64,000 nt of DNA from Parvibaculum lavamentivorans DS-1 (GCF_000017565.1 NC_009719.1:2835001-2899000); one strand, 5' to 3'; positions 17,218 to 25,230 are shown, counted from the first letter of the stretch. The notes: generated by a model not told the origin, from the sequence alone. A program made the numbers and translations.

Positions 17218-17661
17218 TTATTCGATCCGTTCCCATTTCTGCGTAACGCGGAGCGGTCCCCGGCCGGTTGTCATCTGAAGGGCTGCGCCGCCCGGCACAA
17301 GCTCGAAATAGGCGGGGGAGACCATGCCTGTCGCGGGGCGAAGCAGGGCGCCGCTCCAGCCTTGTCCGTCCTGTCTTGCGTCCCAGATGATCTTCATGCC
17401 GGCGAGCGGCTTGTTGTGATTTTCGCCGGAGCAGCTCCAGCAGACCGCATCTTTCGGTCCGTCCGCGAGTTCCACTATATGGCCCTCAAGCGCGCCGCCT
17501 TTTTCCTCGATCTCGATGATCATGTGGGGCTGGCCGCTCTGCGGATGATAGATGCGCCATTTGCCGCCCGGCGACGATGTGTCGGCCGCGGCGGGCTGCA
17601 CCGCCGAAAAGGTACAGGCACCCGCCAGCAGCAGCGCCGCTCCAAAGCCTCTGACTGTCAT
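17218..17661 (-). CDS. DUF2147 family exported protein (copy 2)
   Basis: A 147-residue paralog of the flanking DUF2147 proteins. The signal peptide is VRGFGAALLLAGACTFSAVQPAAAD; the domain includes GKWRIYHPQSGQPHMIIEI, GALEGHIVEL, CWSC, NHNKPLAGMKIIWDA and GALLRPATGMV. GGGAGA lies before the ATG. The order and spacing suggest tandem duplication. Function unknown; periplasmic location is inferred. 86 bp separate it from copy 1. Confidence 0.88.
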   Translation of the reverse strand: MTVRGFGAALLLAGACTFSAVQPAAADTSSPGGKWRIYHPQSGQPHMIIEIEEKGGALEGHIVELADGPKDAVCWSCSGENHNKPLAGMKIIWDARQDGQGWSGALLRPATGMVSPAYFELVPGGAALQMTTGRGPLRVTQKWERIE

Positions 17662-17750
17662 GTTTTTCTCCCAGCCGTTATATTGGCATTGTGTGTGCCA
17701 CTATAACACCGCTCACACGGGCCGCCAAGAGGTTATGGCAGTCGGTGTGT

Positions 17751-18266
17751 CTATTTATTTTCGAGCTCGGCTGCCTCGTCCGCCCGTTCCCAGACTTGGG
17801 TGCGGCCAAGCCACGAAATCCCGACATAGCCCCGCACGTCGAGCTTCTCGCCTGCTTCGTCCATCTGGAGAGAGGCGCTGTAAATCCGGCCATTGCTCGG
17901 ATCGAGAATTTTGCCATCGGCCCATTGGTCGCCTTCGCGCTCAAAACCCCAAAGGACGGTCATGCCTTCTATCGGCTCACCTTTCAGCTCCCCCGGGCAA
18001 CTCTTGCAGATGGCCGGTCCTGTCTGATTTTCCTGATCAAGCACACGGACAACCTTGCCCTTCAGTTCGCCATTAACTTCGCTTATTTCGACGATGCCTT
18101 TCGCACGATCGGATTTATCGTCGATCACCCGCCAGGTGCCCACAGGAGTTTCCTGCGTAACCGCCTGGGCGAGGGTGCCGAGCGCAGTGTGGGAGACGAC
18201 AGCAACAAACACGGCGGATCCCACGGCGATGAATGTGTGACTGGCAAACATGTTCATTGTTCCCAT
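17751..18266 (-). CDS. DUF2147 family exported protein (copy 3)
   Basis: A 171-residue DUF2147 protein, the most canonical of the three: GTWRVIDDKSDRAKGIVEI, GELKGKVVRVLDQ, CKSC, GEPIEGMTVLWGF and WADGKILDPSNGRIYSA. The leader is FIAVGSAVFVAVVSHTALG. The exact start is uncertain: ATGs at 18266, 18257 and 18251 are all in frame, and the last has GGGA at a workable distance. It is the first gene of the DUF2147 array. The promoter lies between it and the riboswitch-controlled gene on the other strand. Confidence 0.85.
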   Translation of the reverse strand: MGTMNMFASHTFIAVGSAVFVAVVSHTALGTLAQAVTQETPVGTWRVIDDKSDRAKGIVEISEVNGELKGKVVRVLDQENQTGPAICKSCPGELKGEPIEGMTVLWGFEREGDQWADGKILDPSNGRIYSASLQMDEAGEKLDVRGYVGISWLGRTQVWERADEAAELENK

Positions 18267-18360
18267 GAATTCACGAAACGCCCCTTACGCTCCGGATTTC
18301 TTGGTTGTGAACGCGGGGTAAGGCTTCCAGTTCCGTATCGGGGTGCTATATATGCCGCAG

Positions 18361-18421
18361 GCAGGGACGACCCTGCGTGAGGCGCTTCACAGGCCTCATC
18401 CCATCGCGGGGACGGCCTCGC
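18361..18421 (+). promoter_or_regulatory. Guanidine-II (mini-ykkC) riboswitch
   Basis: Two short hairpins with ACGR tetraloops, the defining features of mini-ykkC RNAs: GCAGGG-ACGA-CCCTGC at 18361-18376 and GCGGGG-ACGG-CCTCGC at 18406-18421 (one G-U pair), 29 bases apart. The second hairpin is 23 bases before the ATG of an SMR exporter, with the AAGGAG Shine-Dalgarno in between. Guanidine-II RNAs bind guanidinium by loop-loop pairing and raise expression of exporters such as Gdx (SugE). Confidence 0.9.
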
Positions 18422-18443
18422 TTCTTCCGGAAGGAGAGGCGGC

Positions 18444-18761
18444 ATGGCCTGGATTTATCTTCTCATTGCAAGCGCGGCAGAAATCGTCTGGGCCTTCACG
18501 TTGAAGGCGAGCGAGGGCTTTACGCGGCCATCGATGATTGCACTGAATATCGCGGCGCTGCTGGTGGCGGTCTGGTTTCTCGTGCAGGCGATGCGTACCC
18601 TGCCGCTCGGCACTGCCTATGCCGTCTGGACGGGTATAGGCGTCGTCGGTGCCGCCATACTCGGCGTTATTCTTCTGGGAGAGAGTGCTTCGCCAGCGCG
18701 GCTCGGGGCGATTACCTTAATCGTCGCCGGGGTCGTGATGCTCAAAGTGGTGGAGGGCTAG
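18444..18761 (+). CDS. sugE: SMR-family guanidinium exporter (Gdx/SugE type)
   Basis: A 105-residue four-helix SMR transporter. The membrane-embedded Glu essential for the family is at residue 13 ([17 protein letters not shown]). Segments [18 protein letters not shown] and [15 protein letters not shown] match the SugE/Gdx subgroup, which exports guanidinium as a dimer by proton antiport, rather than the EmrE drug exporters. The guanidine-II riboswitch upstream agrees and makes the function quite secure. An AAGGAG is about 9 bases before the ATG. It sits alone on the plus strand in the inner membrane. Confidence 0.92.
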   Translation: MAWIYLLIASAAEIVWAFTLKASEGFTRPSMIALNIAALLVAVWFLVQAMRTLPLGTAYAVWTGIGVVGAAILGVILLGESASPARLGAITLIVAGVVMLKVVEG

Positions 18762-18776
18762 GCCGGCCGTCCGGCG

Positions 18777-18805
18777 GAAAAAAGGGGGAGGGCACAGCCC
18801 TCCCC
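18777..18805 (-). terminator. Terminator of the HfaB gene
   Basis: A 9-bp perfect stem (arm GGGGAGGGC; 18785-18793 with 18797-18805), which on the minus strand is followed by TTTTTT. It lies 165 bases past the stop of the minus-strand HfaB-like gene. It has no U-run in the plus direction. Confidence 0.8.
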
Positions 18806-18969
18806 AAGTGGTCTTCCGGAATGAGACGAAACTCAAAAAGGCCCCGTTCCGGTTGGCGGGCAAAGCTCCGCCGTAGCTCTCAAGGTTCGACCGGAGGCCG
18901 CCGGGCCGAACAGGCTTGAGGGGTTGAACCGGCGGCGGTGCCGCCGGTAATGCTGTTTTGGTCAGAGGA

Positions 18970-19998
18970 TCAGTAGGCGCCGCCGCGAAGGCCGCTGTCT
19001 TCAAAGGCGAGCTCGCTGTAGTAGGCGTAGGGTTCGGTTTCCGGCTGCTTTGCCGCCATGCGCGCGGCGGGCTTTACCTTGGCGCCGGGATTGGCCTGGC
19101 GGTAGTCGATCTCGCCCATCGGGTCCTTGTTGCCAGGGAAACGGGCGCAGTCGGCGGGCTTCACGCCGTAGAGCGGAACGAGGAGCTTCAGGACCGCACG
19201 TTCGACAACCGCACGCACCGCGAGCTGGATCGGCTCCTGGGCGCTGGAGCCCACACCGAGCGAGAACAGGTTGCCGCCGAAGAAGTCGAACACACCAGCC
19301 TTGATTTCGCGGCCGACGATCTGCTTCTGGTAGGACACATAGTCGACGACTTCGAGCGTACGGCTGTTCACGAGGCGCAGGTCGAGGCCGATATTCATGA
19401 CGTAGGTTGCGGCCGACGCATTCGCCGCAGCGCCCATATCGCCGCCTTCGGCGTAGGAGCCGTTGATGCCGCCGGACTGGATGTTGAAGTTCAGTTCGGT
19501 GATGCCGCCGACGAGATAGTAGTCGCTGCCGCGGATTTCGCCCGCATAGATCTTACGGTATTCGCCGTCGACCGCGTCGCCGATAAGCTTGTTGTTCGTA
19601 TATTTCATCTCCAGTTCGGAGATCGACGTGTCGTAGCGCTCCACCAGCGGCACACCGGCCTTGCCGAGCGCGGACATCGCCATCAGCGAGGCGCCCTGAG
19701 TGACCTTCATGCCGGTGCCGTCGGCTTCGGCCTTGCCCGTGTAGTCGCGGATGTTGCCCACGGCGATACGCGTCGTATTGGCTGCGGACGGCACGTGGCC
19801 GGCGAGGCAGCGAAGCGCGCTGGAATAGGGGGTTTCGTTGGTGATGACGGGTGCGTTGCCGATCGGCGCCACGTAACGGCCATCCGAACCCGCATTGGCG
19901 CTGACGCAGCCGGTGAGGGCGAATGCCATGGCGAGGGCGCCTAGCGTACGCTTGGGTGCTCCCTTCTTCTTCGCGATCGACAGAACCGTTGTAAGCAC
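18970..19998 (-). CDS. hfaB: CsgG/HfaB-family outer-membrane secretion lipoprotein
   Basis: A 342-residue protein with lipobox ALTGC (Cys 31). The CsgG/HfaB fold is clear: TRIAVGNIRDYTGK, KVTQGASLMAMSALGKAG, PLVERYDTSISELEMKY, GSDYYLVGGITELNFNIQSGG, DLRLVNSRTLEVVDYVSYQKQIVGRE, FFGGNLFSLGVG. HfaB anchors holdfast in Caulobacter by secreting HfaA/HfaD. CsgG secretes curli. The GTG start is supported by AGGAGG at 5 bases. There is no HfaA or HfaD beside it, but the Asn-rich protein at 15575 is a candidate cargo. The C-terminal 50 residues are extra and poorly conserved. Confidence 0.92.
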   Translation of the reverse strand: MLTTVLSIAKKKGAPKRTLGALAMAFALTGCVSANAGSDGRYVAPIGNAPVITNETPYSSALRCLAGHVPSAANTTRIAVGNIRDYTGKAEADGTGMKVTQGASLMAMSALGKAGVPLVERYDTSISELEMKYTNNKLIGDAVDGEYRKIYAGEIRGSDYYLVGGITELNFNIQSGGINGSYAEGGDMGAAANASAATYVMNIGLDLRLVNSRTLEVVDYVSYQKQIVGREIKAGVFDFFGGNLFSLGVGSSAQEPIQLAVRAVVERAVLKLLVPLYGVKPADCARFPGNKDPMGEIDYRQANPGAKVKPAARMAAKQPETEPYAYYSELAFEDSGLRGGAY

Positions 19999-20338
19999 TT
20001 TGGCCTCCTGGTGGTCATCGGTTGGAGGTCAGCGCAGGCGATCATTTTTTGATCTTGCTCGGCGCGCCGCCGACCGGTTGGTTGCAGGCTTGATTGCAAC
20101 CGGCATGCCAGCGCTTACCTTTCGTTAAGAACCGCAGAAAACCTCGGGTTTTCAATGGCACAGACCGATGATCCGGACCAGGGCAGGCTGGCGCGAAGCC
20201 GCTTCGTTACGGGTCTGGCACGGCCCCGCGTCCCGCTTCGATACGCCAAGGGTTCATTGTGCCAATGCCGGGACAGGGCGGGCGGGGTTGCGGGTTGGAT
20301 GCGTGCGGGCGACACTCCGCGCAGTGGAATTCAGACAG

Positions 20339-20959
20339 ATGAAGTGGACGAAAGCCTTGGCTACCCTCGAATTTTTCTTCGATTGCTCCAGTCCGTGGAC
20401 CTATCTCGCCTTCGCGCGAGTGGAGGCGGTGGCCGAACGGACGGGAGCCACAATCGAATGGCGGCCGATCCTTGTCGGAGGGGTCTTCAACGCGGTTAAC
20501 GAAAGCGTTTACGAAGCACGCGCCAACCCGCACCCGGTGAAGGGCCGCTACTACGTCAAGGACCTTAGGGACTGGGCACGCTATTGCGGCGTGGAGATCG
20601 GCCAGCCGCCGGTCTTTCCGGTGCGGTCGGTGGATGCCATGCGGGCCGCCATTGTGGCGCAGGACGAGGGCAAGCTTCCGGCTTTTGCCTGGGCGACCTT
20701 TCGCAGCTATTGGGGCGAGCTGAAGGACATCAGCCAGCCGGAAGTGCTGGAAGAGATCTGCAATGAGGTGGGCCTCGACTGGAACATGGTTAACCAGCGC
20801 ATCAAGGAAGAGAATGTGAAGGGGCGGCTGCGGGCGAACACGGAAGAGGTGATCGCGCGGGGCGGGTTCGGTTCGCCGACGATGTTCGTCAATAAGACGG
20901 ATATGTATTTCGGCAATGACCGGCTGCCGCTCGTCGAGGCTGCGCTCGCCAATGGCTGA
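20339..20959 (+). CDS. DsbA-fold 2-hydroxychromene-2-carboxylate isomerase-like protein
   Basis: A 206-residue DsbA-fold protein with the kappa-GST/HCCA isomerase pattern: FFFDCSSPWTYLAFARVE near residue 11 (active-site Ser instead of CxxC), then WRPILVGGVFNAVNE, PVFPVRSVDAMRAAI and ending GFGSPTMFVNKTDMYFGNDRLPLVEAAL. HCCA isomerase interconverts naphthalene catabolites using glutathione; the substrate here is unknown. The ATG at 20339 matches the fold start, and the longer upstream frame is unsupported. Its end overlaps the rhomboid gene start by 8 bp, so the two form an operon. Confidence 0.85.
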   Translation: MKWTKALATLEFFFDCSSPWTYLAFARVEAVAERTGATIEWRPILVGGVFNAVNESVYEARANPHPVKGRYYVKDLRDWARYCGVEIGQPPVFPVRSVDAMRAAIVAQDEGKLPAFAWATFRSYWGELKDISQPEVLEEICNEVGLDWNMVNQRIKEENVKGRLRANTEEVIARGGFGSPTMFVNKTDMYFGNDRLPLVEAALANG

Positions 20960-21752
20960 ACCGCTGCCGTCCGATACCGAAGCGCGGCGCGAGCCGCCGG
21001 CCTTCAACGTGCCCGGACCGGTGGGTCTGCTGCTTGTGCTGATTGTGGGCGTGTTCCTCGCGATGAGTTTGCTGCCGCCGGAAACGGTGGAGCAGGCGAT
21101 CCTGCTTTTCGCGCTCTTCCCGGCGCGCTATTCGCCGCAAGCCTTGTCGCTTTACGGAGAACTTCCGGGTGGCTTCGGGGCGGAACTATGGACCCCCGTC
21201 ACCTATACGTTTCTTCATAGCGGCTGGGAGCATCTGATTGCGAACGGCGTCTGGCTACTTGCATTCGGGACGCCTGTCGCAAGGCGTTTCGGCGCTTCGC
21301 GATTTTTCATTTTCTATTTCGCCTGCGGCGCAGCGGGCGCCTTTCTCCATGTGCTGCTTTATCCCGGATCGCCGATCCCTGTCGTGGGGGCCTCGGCCGC
21401 CATATCGGGGTTGATGGGAGGAGCGGCGCGGTTCGTCTTTCTCGCCGGCGGCCCCCTGGGTGGACTTGGCGGCCGGGGCGGGCACTCAACGCGGCGGGCC
21501 GGCATACTCGCGGCCCTCGCCGACAGGCGAACGCTGATCTTTGTCGGGCTCTGGATCGGGGTGAATTTTCTTTTCGGCGCAACGCCGCTCAGCGGCGTGC
21601 TGGGGGTGGCCGGGCAGGTTGCGTGGGAGGCGCATCTGGGCGGCTTCCTTTTCGGCTTGCTGCTTTTCGGCTTTTTCGATCCGCCGCGGATGTCGCCTTC
21701 CGGCGGGCCCGGCAATGTCGGCTATGGCGAGTGGCTGAACCGCTTCGACTAG
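20952..21752 (+). CDS. Rhomboid-family intramembrane serine protease
   Basis: A 266-residue protein with about six membrane helices. Rhomboid hallmarks: the catalytic Ser in VVGASAAISGLMGG near residue 148 (GxSx), the His of the dyad in WEAHLGGFLFGLL near residue 226, and the HSGWEHLIANGVWLL motif preceding them. These proteases cleave substrates within the membrane. The ATG overlaps the upstream gene's stop region (ATGGCTGA). The short positively charged N-terminus lies in the cytoplasm. The long loop (GGHSTRRAG) before helix 5 is Gly-rich. Substrates unknown. Confidence 0.9.
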   Translation: MAEPLPSDTEARREPPAFNVPGPVGLLLVLIVGVFLAMSLLPPETVEQAILLFALFPARYSPQALSLYGELPGGFGAELWTPVTYTFLHSGWEHLIANGVWLLAFGTPVARRFGASRFFIFYFACGAAGAFLHVLLYPGSPIPVVGASAAISGLMGGAARFVFLAGGPLGGLGGRGGHSTRRAGILAALADRRTLIFVGLWIGVNFLFGATPLSGVLGVAGQVAWEAHLGGFLFGLLLFGFFDPPRMSPSGGPGNVGYGEWLNRFD

Positions 21753-21831
21753 ATGCGTGTTGAATTCGGATCGGGCTGAACCACATAAAAGAAAGGCCCT
21801 TTATGAAGGGTTCTTTTCAGGAGGAGGTCCA

Positions 21832-22167
21832 ATGAGCGACACATCCGCATATCCGGGCGCCGGGCCGGAGGATGAGCGTACCGTTCACAGCGATGACGCA
21901 TCGTCTGGCCGCAAAGAATTGTGGATTCGCTTTCTCTACATGATCGCGTTCTGGTTTCTCGGCAATGTTGCTTTCTCGGTTGCGATCTTTCTGGGCGCGG
22001 TGCAATTCATCGTCATTCTCGTGACGGGCGAAAAGAACGAGGAACTGCGGAGCTTCAGCCGCAATCTCATTCAGTATGTCTGGGAGTGCCTGGCCTTCGT
22101 GACGTTTGCGCGTGAGGAAAAGCCGTTTCCTCTCGGCAGGTTTCCGTCGGTCACGAACCCCGCGTAA
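21832..22167 (+). CDS. DUF4389-type small membrane protein
   Basis: A 111-residue protein with a hydrophilic acidic N-terminus of about 35 residues and two tightly packed hydrophobic segments around LWIRFLYMIAFWFLGNVAF and AIFLGAVQFIVILVTGE, then a conserved NEELRSFSRNLIQYVWECLAFVT region. This matches DUF4389 proteins, whose function is unknown. A strong AGGAGG lies 4 bases before the ATG. Its 3' end overlaps the end of the convergent TetR gene by 17 bp. It may share the transcript with the rhomboid gene, but the 79-bp gap leaves this open. Confidence 0.8.
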   Translation: MSDTSAYPGAGPEDERTVHSDDASSGRKELWIRFLYMIAFWFLGNVAFSVAIFLGAVQFIVILVTGEKNEELRSFSRNLIQYVWECLAFVTFAREEKPFPLGRFPSVTNPA

Positions 22168-22831
22168 ATCCGTCCAGTTTTTTCAGGCCCGCTGGCGTCA
22201 ACAGGCCGCGCAGGACCGCTCCAGCCGTTACGTTGAAGCGCTTCTCCGCGGCCTCGGCGCTGATGTGAAAGCCGGCGAGTTCGAGGCTGCTCAAGCCGTG
22301 AACCGCGGCCCATAAGGCATCCGCCAATATTTCGGCCTCGATGTCGGAGGGCAGACTGCCGTCGGCGACACAAGCCTCCACTGCATCCAGCAATGTCTGG
22401 TACGAGGGATGGCGCGTGATGCTGCGCGCGGGCGGTTCGCCTTCTGCCTGATTGCTATGACGCAGCGATGCGGGCACCGGCAAGGTGGCGCTGATCATCA
22501 ACGCATAATAGGACGGGTTTTTCAGGGCGAAGCTACGATAGGCGCGAGCGAGATCCGCCAGCCAGAGCAGGGGCTCCGGGTTGCGCGGAACGGCAAGTTC
22601 TGTCGCCGCGAGACGATCGAACGCCTCTTCGAAAAGCGCGGTGATCAGGCCTTCCTTGCCGCCGAAAGCCGTGTAGACCGCCATGGTGGAGGTGCCGACT
22701 TTCGTTGCGAGCTTGCGCAGGGAGATGGCGTCCGGCCCGCCGAGCATCAGCATTTCGCTTGCGGCATCGAGAAGGGCTTCGCGTTGCGCGGTGCGGCGAT
22801 TGTCGGCGGCGGGGGACGTTTCGTTGCTCAT
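22151..22831 (-). CDS. TetR-family transcriptional regulator with WHG-type C-terminal domain
   Basis: A 226-residue TetR regulator. The N-terminal HTH is LLDAASEMLMLGGPDAISLRKLATKVGTSTMAVYTAFGGKEGLITALFEEAFDRL (positions 22-73). The C-terminal domain, with GGPDA-type entry and LADLARAYRSFALKNPSYYALMIS, matches the TetR_C_33/WHG group. It is divergent from the carotenoid oxygenase gene and the palindrome at 22888-22900 in the shared promoter is a probable operator, so it most likely regulates that gene and itself. Ligand unknown. Confidence 0.88.
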   Translation of the reverse strand: MSNETSPAADNRRTAQREALLDAASEMLMLGGPDAISLRKLATKVGTSTMAVYTAFGGKEGLITALFEEAFDRLAATELAVPRNPEPLLWLADLARAYRSFALKNPSYYALMISATLPVPASLRHSNQAEGEPPARSITRHPSYQTLLDAVEACVADGSLPSDIEAEILADALWAAVHGLSSLELAGFHISAEAAEKRFNVTAGAVLRGLLTPAGLKKLDGFTRGS

Positions 22832-22887
22832 GGGCCTTTCTATCGAACAGGCTTGACCTCAAGTCCAGCGCTAACTATAACGAGATT

Positions 22888-22900
22888 ATAACACTGTTAT
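22888..22900. promoter_or_regulatory. Putative TetR operator
   Basis: A perfect palindrome ATAACACTGTTAT in the 112-bp gap between divergent TetR and carotenoid oxygenase genes. A TATAAC half-site is repeated just upstream (22876-22881). Assignment to the adjacent regulator is inference from position. Confidence 0.55.
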
Positions 22901-22943
22901 GGATGCTGCGCCATGCGTGCGGCAGAGGGCGAGGAGAGCCACC

Positions 22944-24377
22944 ATGTCGAAGCCTTATCCGAACAATCCGTTTCTACAGGCGAATTTTGCGCCGGTGCAG
23001 GCGGAGTGCGATGCGCCGGACCTTGTGGTGGTGGAAGGGGAGTTGCCGCGCGAGCTGACGGGCACGCTTTACCGCAATGGACCGAACCCGATGTTTCCGC
23101 CCCTCGGCAACCAGCATCACTGGTTTCTCGGTGAAGGCATGATCCATGCGATCCGCGTGGAGGACGGGAAGGCGAGCTACCGGAACAAATGGGTGCATAC
23201 GGAGCAATACGAAGCGCAGCGGAAGGCGGGCAAGCGCCTGCTGCCGACGGGCTTCGGCGAAGCGCCGGTGGAGGGCGCGGAGAATGTGAAGCGTAATGTC
23301 GCCAATACCAATATCGTCTGGCACGCCGGCAAGCTGCTGGCGCTGGACGAGGGAAATTCGCCGGTGGCGATGGATGGCGACACGCTGGAAACGGCGGGGC
23401 CGTGGACCTTCGAGGGAAAATACCAGGGGCCGATGACGGCGCATCCGAAGCTCGATCCGCGCACGGGCGAGATGCATTTCTTCGGCTATATGGCGGCAGG
23501 CCCGGCGACGCCCGATATTTCCTACCAGGTGGTGGACCGCAATGGCGCGCTCATCCGCAGCGACATGTTCAAGGCGCCTTATGCGAGCATGGTGCATGAC
23601 TTCATCGTGACCGACGAGCATGTGATCTTTCCGATCTTTCCGGCGACGATCGACGTCGACCGGATCATGAAGGGCGGACCGGTGATCGCATGGGACCCCG
23701 ATGCAGGCTCGCATATCGGCATCATGGCGCGGGACGCGAGTGTCGATACGATCCGCTGGTTCAAGGGCGACCCCTGCTATGTCTATCATCCGATGAACGC
23801 ATGGACGACGCATGAAGGCGGGCGCACGCGGGTCATCGCGGATGTGATGAAGTACAGCCGCGTGCCGCTCTTTCCGAATGCGGATGGCAGCAAGGCGCCG
23901 GCCAGTCTCACCGACGAGCAGAGCCTGTTGGTGCGCTGGACGTTCGATCTCGACAGCAATTCGGATTCCTACACGGAAGAAGTTCTGACCGATCTCGGCG
24001 GCGAGTTTCCGCGCTTCGACGAGCGGTTTGCGGGACACAAGAACCGGCATGGCTATTACGCCGCGATGCGGCGGCCGAAGGAAGCGCCGGGTGCGTCCTA
24101 CGACACGTTTGTGCATATCGATCTTCAAAGCGGCAAGCGGCGTGAGTGGGAGCCGGGTGTAGGGAGGTATGTGCACGAGCCGGTTTTCGTGCCGCGCAAG
24201 GAGAGTGCGGCGGAGGGTGACGGCTTTCTGGTGTCGCTCTGCTACGACACGGCGCGAAACATCAGCGACTTCATCGTTCTCGACACGGACGATATTTCCA
24301 GGGGCCCGGTGGCGCGAGTAGAGCTGCCAATGAGGGTGCCTTTCGGCTTCCACGGGAACTGGCGAAACGGGGCATAA
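22944..24377 (+). CDS. Carotenoid oxygenase (RPE65/lignostilbene dioxygenase family)
   Basis: A 477-residue seven-bladed propeller dioxygenase. It shows ELPRELTGTLYRNGPNP, HHWFLGEGMIHAIRVEDGKASYRNKW, then AHPKLDPRTGEMHFFGY, MVHDFIVTDEHVIFP, CYVYHPMNAW and the end FGFHGNWRNG. The four Fe(II)-binding His sites fit AHPK, MVHD, YHPM and the final HGNW. Family members cleave C=C bonds in carotenoids, stilbenes or related isoeugenol-type substrates; the substrate here cannot be told. An internal GAGGAG precedes the ATG at 22944. It is divergent from its probable TetR regulator. Confidence 0.92.
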   Translation: MSKPYPNNPFLQANFAPVQAECDAPDLVVVEGELPRELTGTLYRNGPNPMFPPLGNQHHWFLGEGMIHAIRVEDGKASYRNKWVHTEQYEAQRKAGKRLLPTGFGEAPVEGAENVKRNVANTNIVWHAGKLLALDEGNSPVAMDGDTLETAGPWTFEGKYQGPMTAHPKLDPRTGEMHFFGYMAAGPATPDISYQVVDRNGALIRSDMFKAPYASMVHDFIVTDEHVIFPIFPATIDVDRIMKGGPVIAWDPDAGSHIGIMARDASVDTIRWFKGDPCYVYHPMNAWTTHEGGRTRVIADVMKYSRVPLFPNADGSKAPASLTDEQSLLVRWTFDLDSNSDSYTEEVLTDLGGEFPRFDERFAGHKNRHGYYAAMRRPKEAPGASYDTFVHIDLQSGKRREWEPGVGRYVHEPVFVPRKESAAEGDGFLVSLCYDTARNISDFIVLDTDDISRGPVARVELPMRVPFGFHGNWRNGA

Positions 24378-24483
24378 AAGCGGGTTATCCCCGCGACTGT
24401 CATCGAACCGTCATCAAACTGTTGCAAACGGCTTTCGGACGGCAAGTCAGGCCACGCGTGTGACGGCGGACGTGCGCGCGGCG

Positions 24484-24536
24484 ATACGCGCGCGCGGACG
24501 TTTATGCGTACATGTGCGCGCACGCGCAGCGTACAT
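24484..24536. repeat. Alternating purine-pyrimidine tract with direct repeat
   Basis: Between the convergent carotenoid oxygenase and TetR genes (226-bp gap), strictly alternating pyrimidine-purine sequence runs for 26 bases at 24503-24528, after a GC-alternating run at 24484-24496. The octamer GCGTACAT occurs at 24506 and 24529, and GTGCGCGCAC is palindromic at 24514-24523. Such tracts can form left-handed Z-DNA under supercoiling. Only sequence pattern supports this. Confidence 0.6.
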
Positions 24537-24603
24537 CCTGGCGGTAAGTCAATGGTGCGTGTTCACGTCAGGCTGAAAAAACTTATCCCCGTTTTGAAGG
24601 GCG

Positions 24604-25212
24604 CTAGCGGGCGCGCATGGATTTGCGGGTCGTGCGGGAGGGAGCGGCGTCCCGCAACTGAGCGGTCAGGAACCTTGCCGAGGCGGACGAGAAGCCACCG
24701 ACATCCGAAGGTGCGCGCAACAAGGCGGCGAGATGAAGCGAGTGGAAGAGACGCGCGGCATTCGCCGCATCGTCTTCCGTCAGATCATAGGCGCGCTGCA
24801 GCAGGGTCGAGATGATGGCTTCGCGCGCTATGTCTGCCTTGTTGACCAGATCCCGGACCTTGCGATTGTTTGCCGCCAGCGTTCTGACGCCGATCTCCAG
24901 GCGATGGTTCACGCTGTCGGAGAGGCTTGCGAGCTTTTTCAGGCTTTCGGCCGCGCCAGGGCCAGCCAGGGCATTGCGTGCGATCGCGTCGGTTTCGGTG
25001 CGTCGCCATCGTTCGCCGACGGCGACGAGGAAATCATCCACCGATTTGAAGTGATGATAGAAGGAGCCCTTCGTCAGCTTTGCGCGCTCGCAGAGGCGGT
25101 CGACCGTCAGCGCGCCGGGACCGTGGCGGGCGAGGCTGCGGACGCCGAACTCGACCCAATGATCGCGGTTCCAGCGGCTACCGCCGCGAGGTGTGGACTC
25201 CCGTTCTTTCAT
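24604..25212 (-). CDS. TetR-family transcriptional regulator
   Basis: A 202-residue TetR regulator with HTH in residues 18-66 (EFGVRSLARHGPGALTVDRLCERAKLTKGSFYHHFKSVDDFLVAV). The C-terminal half is an unclassified all-helical ligand-binding domain with a conserved LFHSLHLAALL. The basic tail (SRTTRKSMRAR) is extra. It is divergent from the YCII gene with 85 bp between and carries a palindrome overlapping its own start region (25211-25230). It probably regulates itself and the YCII gene. Confidence 0.88.
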   Translation of the reverse strand: MKERESTPRGGSRWNRDHWVEFGVRSLARHGPGALTVDRLCERAKLTKGSFYHHFKSVDDFLVAVGERWRRTETDAIARNALAGPGAAESLKKLASLSDSVNHRLEIGVRTLAANNRKVRDLVNKADIAREAIISTLLQRAYDLTEDDAANAARLFHSLHLAALLRAPSDVGGFSSASARFLTAQLRDAAPSRTTRKSMRAR

Positions 25213-25230
25213 ACCATACGGTATCGTATG
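25211..25230. promoter_or_regulatory. Putative TetR operator (nested palindromes)
   Basis: Two interleaved inverted repeats: ATACC-ATAC-GGTAT (25211-25224) and CATACG-GTAT-CGTATG (25215-25230). They lie at the start of the TetR gene and before the YCII gene, the usual position for autoregulation. Confidence 0.65.

Noticed and set aside
24378-24603. A possible CRISPR-like or repeat array because of GCGTACAT and CG-alternating runs
   Set aside because: Only two copies of an 8-mer with no regular spacing; it does not form an array.
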